Below are positions 59,462 to 64,000 of a DNA stretch of 64,000 nt, piece by piece. The position numbers were made by a program, and so were the translations under genes. The stretch is from Casuarina equisetifolia (taxonomy: Eukaryota > Streptophyta > Magnoliopsida > Fagales > Casuarinaceae): positions 7,921,931 through 7,985,930 of the forward strand of contig CM052357.1 in assembly GCA_028551475.1 (NCBI GenBank). The letters run 5' to 3'. Position 1 is the first letter of the stretch. Every line of letters starts with the position of its first letter. Under the pieces are notes generated by a model. It was not told where the DNA came from and did not search any database. It was given only the letters and a program-made list of their open reading frames with translations.

Positions 59462-61332
59462 CTGTGCGGCAGTCGGTCGTCTCCATCGGAACCACGATCG
59501 TAACGAGCCAATGGAACGCTCGCCTAAGAGAATTGGCAAAGCAATGCGGGTTCACGCAGGCACTTTCTGTCTACCGCCAAATGCTTCTCTCTGGGGACTC
59601 GCCCGACGCCTTCACCTTCCCTTTCGTTCTCAAATCCTGCGCCGCTCTCTCTCTCGCGGTCTTCGGCGCACAGATCCACTGCCATGTTGTCAAAACCGGG
59701 TGCAAACGCGAGCCATTCGTGCAGACTTCTTTGCTTTCGATGTACTGTAAATGCTCTTTCGTAGATTGCGCGCGCAAGGTGTTCGATGAAAGTGGGGAAG
59801 CAAGAAAGCTGACTGTTTGTTACAATGCTTTGATATCTGGGTATACGCTGAACTCGAGATTTTACGATGGGGTTGCGTTGTTTTGTAAGATGAGGGAGGA
59901 GGGTGTCTCAGTTAATTCGGTTACGATGTTGGGGTTAGTTCCTTTGTGTACGCTTCTGGTGCATTTGCCTCTTGGGATGTGTTTTCATGGTTCTTGTGTG
60001 AAGTTTGCGTTGGACAATCATAATGCTGTTGCAAACTGTTTGTTAACAATGTATGTGAAATGTGGAGCTGTTGATTATGCGTTGGAGTTGTTTAATGCAA
60101 TGCCTCAAAAGGGTTTGATTACTTGGAATGCACTGATTTCTGGGTGTGCTCAAAATGGGCTTGCCACCCATGTTTTAGACCTTTATCATAATATGAAGTT
60201 GATTGGGATCCATCCTGATCCGGTGACGCTTGTTGGTGTACTCTCATCATGCGCTAATCTTGGTGCACGTGGGATTGGTCATGAGGTAGAAAGGCAAATA
60301 CAGTCTAGTGGGTTTGCTTCCAATCCGTTCTTGACTAATGCTCTCATCAATATGTATGCTAGATGTGGTAATTTGGCAAAGGCTCGTGCTTTATTTGACC
60401 AAATACCAGAGAAGACATTAGTGTCATGGACGGCAATTGTCGGTGGGTATGGAATGCATGGACATGGGGAAATCGCGGTGCTGCTCTTTGATGAAATGAT
60501 CAGGACTGGAATTAGGCCCGACAAGGTTGTTTTTGTAAGTGTCTTGTCTGCATGCAGCCATGCGGGACTGACTGATAAGGGCTTGGATTATTTTGCTGCA
60601 ATGAAGAAGATTTATGGACTGCAGCCAGGTCAAGAGCATTACTCTTGCATGGTGGATCTTTTAGGTCGGGCTGGTCGACTCAGGGAAGCTAAGGAGCTCA
60701 TTGACTCAATGAAGATAAAACCTGATGGTCCAGTTTGGGGAGCTCTTTTGGGTGCCTGTAAAATACATGGAAATGTACAGCTAGCAGAATTGGCTTTTGA
60801 ACGGGTAATTGAGCTTGAGCCAACGAATATCGGTTACTATGTGTTGCTATCAAATATATATCGTGAAGCAGGGGATTTGGAGCGGGTCCTAAAGGTTCGA
60901 GCTATGATGAAGGACAGAAGGCTCAAAAAGGAGCCTGGGTATAGCTATGTTGAATATGAAGGCAGAGTTCACGTTTTCTTTGCCGGCGATGAAACTCATC
61001 CTCAATCAGGGGAGATATATAGAATGTTGGATGAGTTGGAAAATTTAGTGAAGCAAACTGGTGGGGTTTGTAAGAATGATCAAGACAAGAAAATTGAAGA
61101 ACTTTTAGGTGGTATGGGAGTGCATAGTGAAAAGCTGGCGGTTGCATTTGGGCTGTTAAACACTAAGCCGGGGACAGAAATTGTCGTAATAAAGAACCTA
61201 AGGATCTGTGAAAACTGCCACTTGTTTATGAAACTGGTCAGCAAGATTGTGGATCGTCAGTTTGTTGTTAGAGATGCTACCCGTTTTCACCATTTCAGGA
61301 ATGGCACCTGTTCTTGCAGAGATTATTGGTGA
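59458..61332 (+). CDS. MEF10: DYW-class pentatricopeptide repeat protein, RNA editing factor (MEF10-like)
   Basis: Intronless, 624 aa. PLS-type PPR repeats fill about residues 20-450 (WNARLRELAKQCGFTQALSV, PDAFTFPFVLKSCAAL, VCYNALISGYT, GLITWNALISGCAQNGL, LVSWTAIVGGYGMHG, VVFVSVLSACSHAGLTDKGL). E/E+ motifs follow (PDGPVWGALLGACKIHGN, KKEPGYSYVE), then a full DYW deaminase domain: HSE at 556-558 with a catalytic Glu, CENC at 584-587 and the terminal C-S-C-R-D-Y-W. It should convert a specific C to U in organelle RNA. By memory it matches Arabidopsis At3g11460 (MEF10), which edits mitochondrial nad2; the target here is inference. The N-terminus is short and only weakly presequence-like. It is divergent from RPA3. 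Confidence 0.93.
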   Translation: MTVRQSVVSIGTTIVTSQWNARLRELAKQCGFTQALSVYRQMLLSGDSPDAFTFPFVLKSCAALSLAVFGAQIHCHVVKTGCKREPFVQTSLLSMYCKCSFVDCARKVFDESGEARKLTVCYNALISGYTLNSRFYDGVALFCKMREEGVSVNSVTMLGLVPLCTLLVHLPLGMCFHGSCVKFALDNHNAVANCLLTMYVKCGAVDYALELFNAMPQKGLITWNALISGCAQNGLATHVLDLYHNMKLIGIHPDPVTLVGVLSSCANLGARGIGHEVERQIQSSGFASNPFLTNALINMYARCGNLAKARALFDQIPEKTLVSWTAIVGGYGMHGHGEIAVLLFDEMIRTGIRPDKVVFVSVLSACSHAGLTDKGLDYFAAMKKIYGLQPGQEHYSCMVDLLGRAGRLREAKELIDSMKIKPDGPVWGALLGACKIHGNVQLAELAFERVIELEPTNIGYYVLLSNIYREAGDLERVLKVRAMMKDRRLKKEPGYSYVEYEGRVHVFFAGDETHPQSGEIYRMLDELENLVKQTGGVCKNDQDKKIEELLGGMGVHSEKLAVAFGLLNTKPGTEIVVIKNLRICENCHLFMKLVSKIVDRQFVVRDATRFHHFRNGTCSCRDYW

Positions 61333-63467
61333 ATCCTTTCAGAATCAGCAGGCCCTGGTGAAGGAGCGGCTGCCAAATGTCCAGAACTATTGGGTACTCA
61401 AGACCCCTGGCATTGAAGGGTTTGCCTGCAACTTTTGCTCTGATCAACAAAGCCACAAAGAAAGCTTTGTTGATCAGGAAGTAGAGGACGAGGATCATAA
61501 CAAGTTGTGGAGGAGGTTACAAGTTGCCAGCAAATGATGACAAGATGAATGTATTATCCGATCCCACTTTTTCTTCCACGTGATTATGCCTTTGAAACAG
61601 TTACGATGAAGAAAGTGCTGACAATAGGTCGAAGCACGATGCACGTCGGTGCTGGTGATTATTAGGACATATAACATTCATTGGAGTAATCATTGTACAG
61701 AAGCATAATTGTGAATTATTGAGGAGATTCTTCCATTTATTCCATACAATTCGCTTTACCTATTAGTTTAAGTCACGTATGCAGAACTTTTTATGTTAAC
61801 TCCACAGGCTATTAAGAATTGTGCTTCTCATGAACAACTTGTTACTCAAATATGACCCAAAAAAAATGAAAAAATAGTAGAAGTTGACAACTTTTACTAC
61901 AGGTCAGATATCAGAAAACCACCTTGTCTTAGTAATCTGTACGAGTAAAAAAAGATGGGTAAATATAACTATCTACATCATGGTTAGAATACACAATCTA
62001 TGGACCGCATGATGAGGGAATAATTAAGAACCACTTCAACAACCGACCCTAAAAGTAAGATTCAAGAAAACGAAGATCAACACTAAGAATGAATGAGAAA
62101 TTATTAGGCGGGGACCTACTTCTTGACACTACAATATTGCAATCAACGAGGGACGTTTTAAATCTCCTCAAAATCATAGACTTTATTATTATATTATTCA
62201 CTTAGATTAGAGATCCTAATATCATATTAAGAAGTTATTTCTTTCTTAAAATAAACTTATAAAAAGTGAGCAATTTGTTCATATTTAAACTTAGAAGCAA
62301 AAATTTGAATATATCGATGCAAAGGGAAAATTTTGGGAAGGAATGAGCAAGCAGTCATGGTGCATATCATACTTGAAAGACAAAGATATGTTCATAAGGT
62401 AATAAAAGCATGCCATAAATAGGACATTGAGGGGGCAGTGGGACAAAGTGAATGAGAACAGCGGGCATTCATTATGAAATCCACAACAACAACATGCACT
62501 ACTTAAAGACTGGTGGTAACGTAGACCAGGGTGCATTGGAGACAGTTAAAGCCATCACGGGTTTCTTGCCATCCCCACATGAGATAAAATTTTAAATAAT
62601 AATAGCAAAAAAAAAAAAAACACCTATTCTTCATGAGTAAAGAAGTTAAATAAAATATTAACAATTACTCAACTCCTTCAATTAGAATTAATCCTTAAAA
62701 TCAGACACATAAATATATTAAAAAAAATTAAACAAAAACTAAACATTTTTAAAGGTATTCATATACTTTAGTCAAAACAAACTCACAAAGCTCAATTTAT
62801 GAATAATGGAGTGAAATTTCAAGATCCTAATCTATTAATATATGTAAAAATCAAATTTAGACTTTGATATCATATTATGAAGAATATAATCATTTTTAAT
62901 AATGAGAATATAGTCATATTTAACTAATTTATGAATAAAACTAATTAAAAGCAAGTAAATTAAATATGATTATATTCTCATTTAGTTATGAAGATAAGAA
63001 AAATGAATTGCTTTAAAGACAATCAATGTGTCATCATAGCTGGCTTGTCCACCATTTAAAGACAATCTGAAGTAAGGAGTCCACCTTTTCTTTTGCCATA
63101 ATAGCCGACAGTTCCATGAAAACCAATATCAGCAGCTGCAAACTACTGAACCTCGAACGCCTACTCTCTTTCTTCTTTTAGTGATGCTACAAGCCAATAA
63201 TTCGGAAAAGTACTCAGGGAGTTAAAGCATTGTTCATATTTAGGGAAGCAAGTAACTACAATTGATAAGAGACTGTACTATGAAAACACATAGTTGTTAG
63301 GACTTGTTAAGGACAAGCTAAAACAAGAAAAAACATCAAGAAACCCCACTCAGAAGCACACATCAAATCATACACGAATATTTCCATAGGTGAAAATACA
63401 ACAAGCCAACTGGTTTTACCAGCCGGCCAGTTCCCCAACCCAAGTGGAAGCAGCATTCCAACACCCT
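61333..63467. other. Intergenic region between the PPR and RopGAP genes
   Basis: 3' flank of the PPR gene, then AT-rich DNA, then the 3' UTR of the RopGAP gene. A run of A lies near 62606. No gene is supported; the open frame at 61247-61537 is the PPR 3' end read in another frame. Confidence 0.55.
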
Positions 63468-64000
63468 TCAGCGCCAAGCTTCAGCCAGCTCTGTCCTTGA
63501 GTTTATACGGCCAACAATTCCATGTCCCTTGGTCTTCTCTGCAGGACCTCGGGCATGAAACATTATGCTTTCACGGGCCTTTTTCGACCCCTTCTTGAAG
63601 CTCGAAAAACTCGATATGCTGGTTTTGTTCTTGGAACTGCCATCTTTATGTCCAGTTACTAAGGAACCAACTTGAGATACAACCTCACAGGGACAATTAT
63701 CCACCAGAGAGTGACTTCCCACGGGAGTGACAATTTGAGAAGGACTCTCTTTAGGGGGCTCTTCCGCGGCAAAGAATTTCTCCTCATCCGCCTTCTCCTC
63801 CTCTTTGGCCTCCTCAAGACATATTTGTGAAGAGCTCTGATAACTATCTTCATCAGAAGGCTCTAAGCGAGAAACAGGAGTTGACTCTACCAAAGAATCT
63901 TCCCTCTCTCTTATTGTCATTACGATAAGAGTCTTGAGAAAGTTCATCACCTGAACTGCGTACATTAATGCAGTCAATGGATCTGCCATCTGCATTGAGA
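63468..64000 (-). CDS. Rop GTPase-activating protein, last exon (partial)
   Basis: RopGAPs switch off plant Rho (ROP) GTPases in polarity and low-oxygen signalling. The visible piece begins with MADPLTALMYAVQVMNFLKT, the end of the RhoGAP domain, then a Ser/Glu-rich tail with an acidic stretch (CLEEAKEEEKADEE), a basic Ser-rich region and the terminal GRINSRTELAEAWR. Plant RopGAPs such as ROPGAP3 share both the MADPLTALMYAVQVMNFLKT block and the EAWR end. A TGCAG just before ATG GCA at 63989 is the likely splice acceptor, so the exon is probably 63989-63468. The CRIB motif and the arginine finger lie beyond the right edge. Confidence 0.88.
   Translation of the reverse strand, partial: SMQMADPLTALMYAVQVMNFLKTLIVMTIREREDSLVESTPVSRLEPSDEDSYQSSSQICLEEAKEEEKADEEKFFAAEEPPKESPSQIVTPVGSHSLVDNCPCEVVSQVGSLVTGHKDGSSKNKTSISSFSSFKKGSKKARESIMFHARGPAEKTKGHGIVGRINSRTELAEAWR

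Noticed and set aside
61247-61537. 96-codon frame at the end of the PPR gene
   Set aside because: It overlaps the DYW domain in another frame and has no motif.
1-64000. CRISPR arrays, operons, ribosome-binding sites, phage or bacterial defence genes
   Set aside because: The window is plant nuclear DNA with spliced genes; no regularly spaced palindromic repeats or bacterial gene clusters are seen.
1-64000. Conserved plant microRNA precursors and rRNA genes
   Set aside because: I looked for common mature miRNA strings (miR156-miR408 types) and rRNA cores by eye and found none; a computed search could still find diverged ones.

Overview
The window is nuclear DNA of a flowering plant, almost certainly a eudicot. 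It is AT-rich, its genes have many GT-AG introns, and its proteins have clear Arabidopsis-type counterparts (SOUL4-like, LIF2-like, MEF10-like, RopGAP, alpha carbonic anhydrase). It also carries plant LTR elements and a decayed piece of plastid DNA. The species cannot be named from sequence alone.

Layout, left to right: (1) 1-2304, 3' part of a plastid SOUL haem-binding gene (+). (2) 4097-9506, a 12-exon chloroplast gene with two glutaredoxin/GST-N-like domains (+); my splice model gives 339 aa. (3) 9507-14268, mostly non-coding. (4) 14269-16364, a secreted alpha carbonic anhydrase with an in-frame 21-codon duplication (+). (5) 18126-18977, a single-exon basic protein of unknown function (-). 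(6) 18978-25894, about 7 kb of AT-rich DNA with simple repeats. (7) 25895-27091, an intronless glutaredoxin-like protein with a zinc-finger tail (+). (8) About 29395-29925, a decayed plastid ndhF fragment. (9) 30446-31333, an intronless RING-H2 protein with internal acidic repeats (-). (10) 32949-35042, an F-box protein (+), convergent with (11) 36289-39878, a three-RRM hnRNP Q/LIF2-like protein (-) whose leader intron runs to 41380. (12) 41702-58512, a mosaic: two direct copies of a segment carrying the RPA3 (replication protein A 14 kDa) gene, separated by about 5.9 kb of relics. Copy A is dead and holds a 5.7-kb Ty1/Copia element. Copy B is intact and keeps the empty insertion site. The spacer holds a tandem TRIM array, one AHK5-like histidine-kinase exon and an NLR leucine-rich-repeat scrap. 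(13) 59458-61332, an intronless DYW-class PPR editing factor (MEF10-like, +), divergent from RPA3 and sharing a short promoter with it. (14) 63468-64000, the last exon of a Rop GTPase-activating protein (-).

The genes form no pathway or operon. The most informative part is 41.7-61.3 kb. There the order of events can be read from the sequence: duplication of RPA3, decay of one copy, Copia insertion into the dead copy, and survival of the copy that kept the promoter shared with the PPR gene. I found no convincing wholly new system. The best leads are that duplicated locus, the three-LTR TRIM array, the expanded loop of the carbonic anhydrase, the stop-start overlap in front of the PPR start codon, and the 19-nt microexon that encodes a CPFC redox motif.
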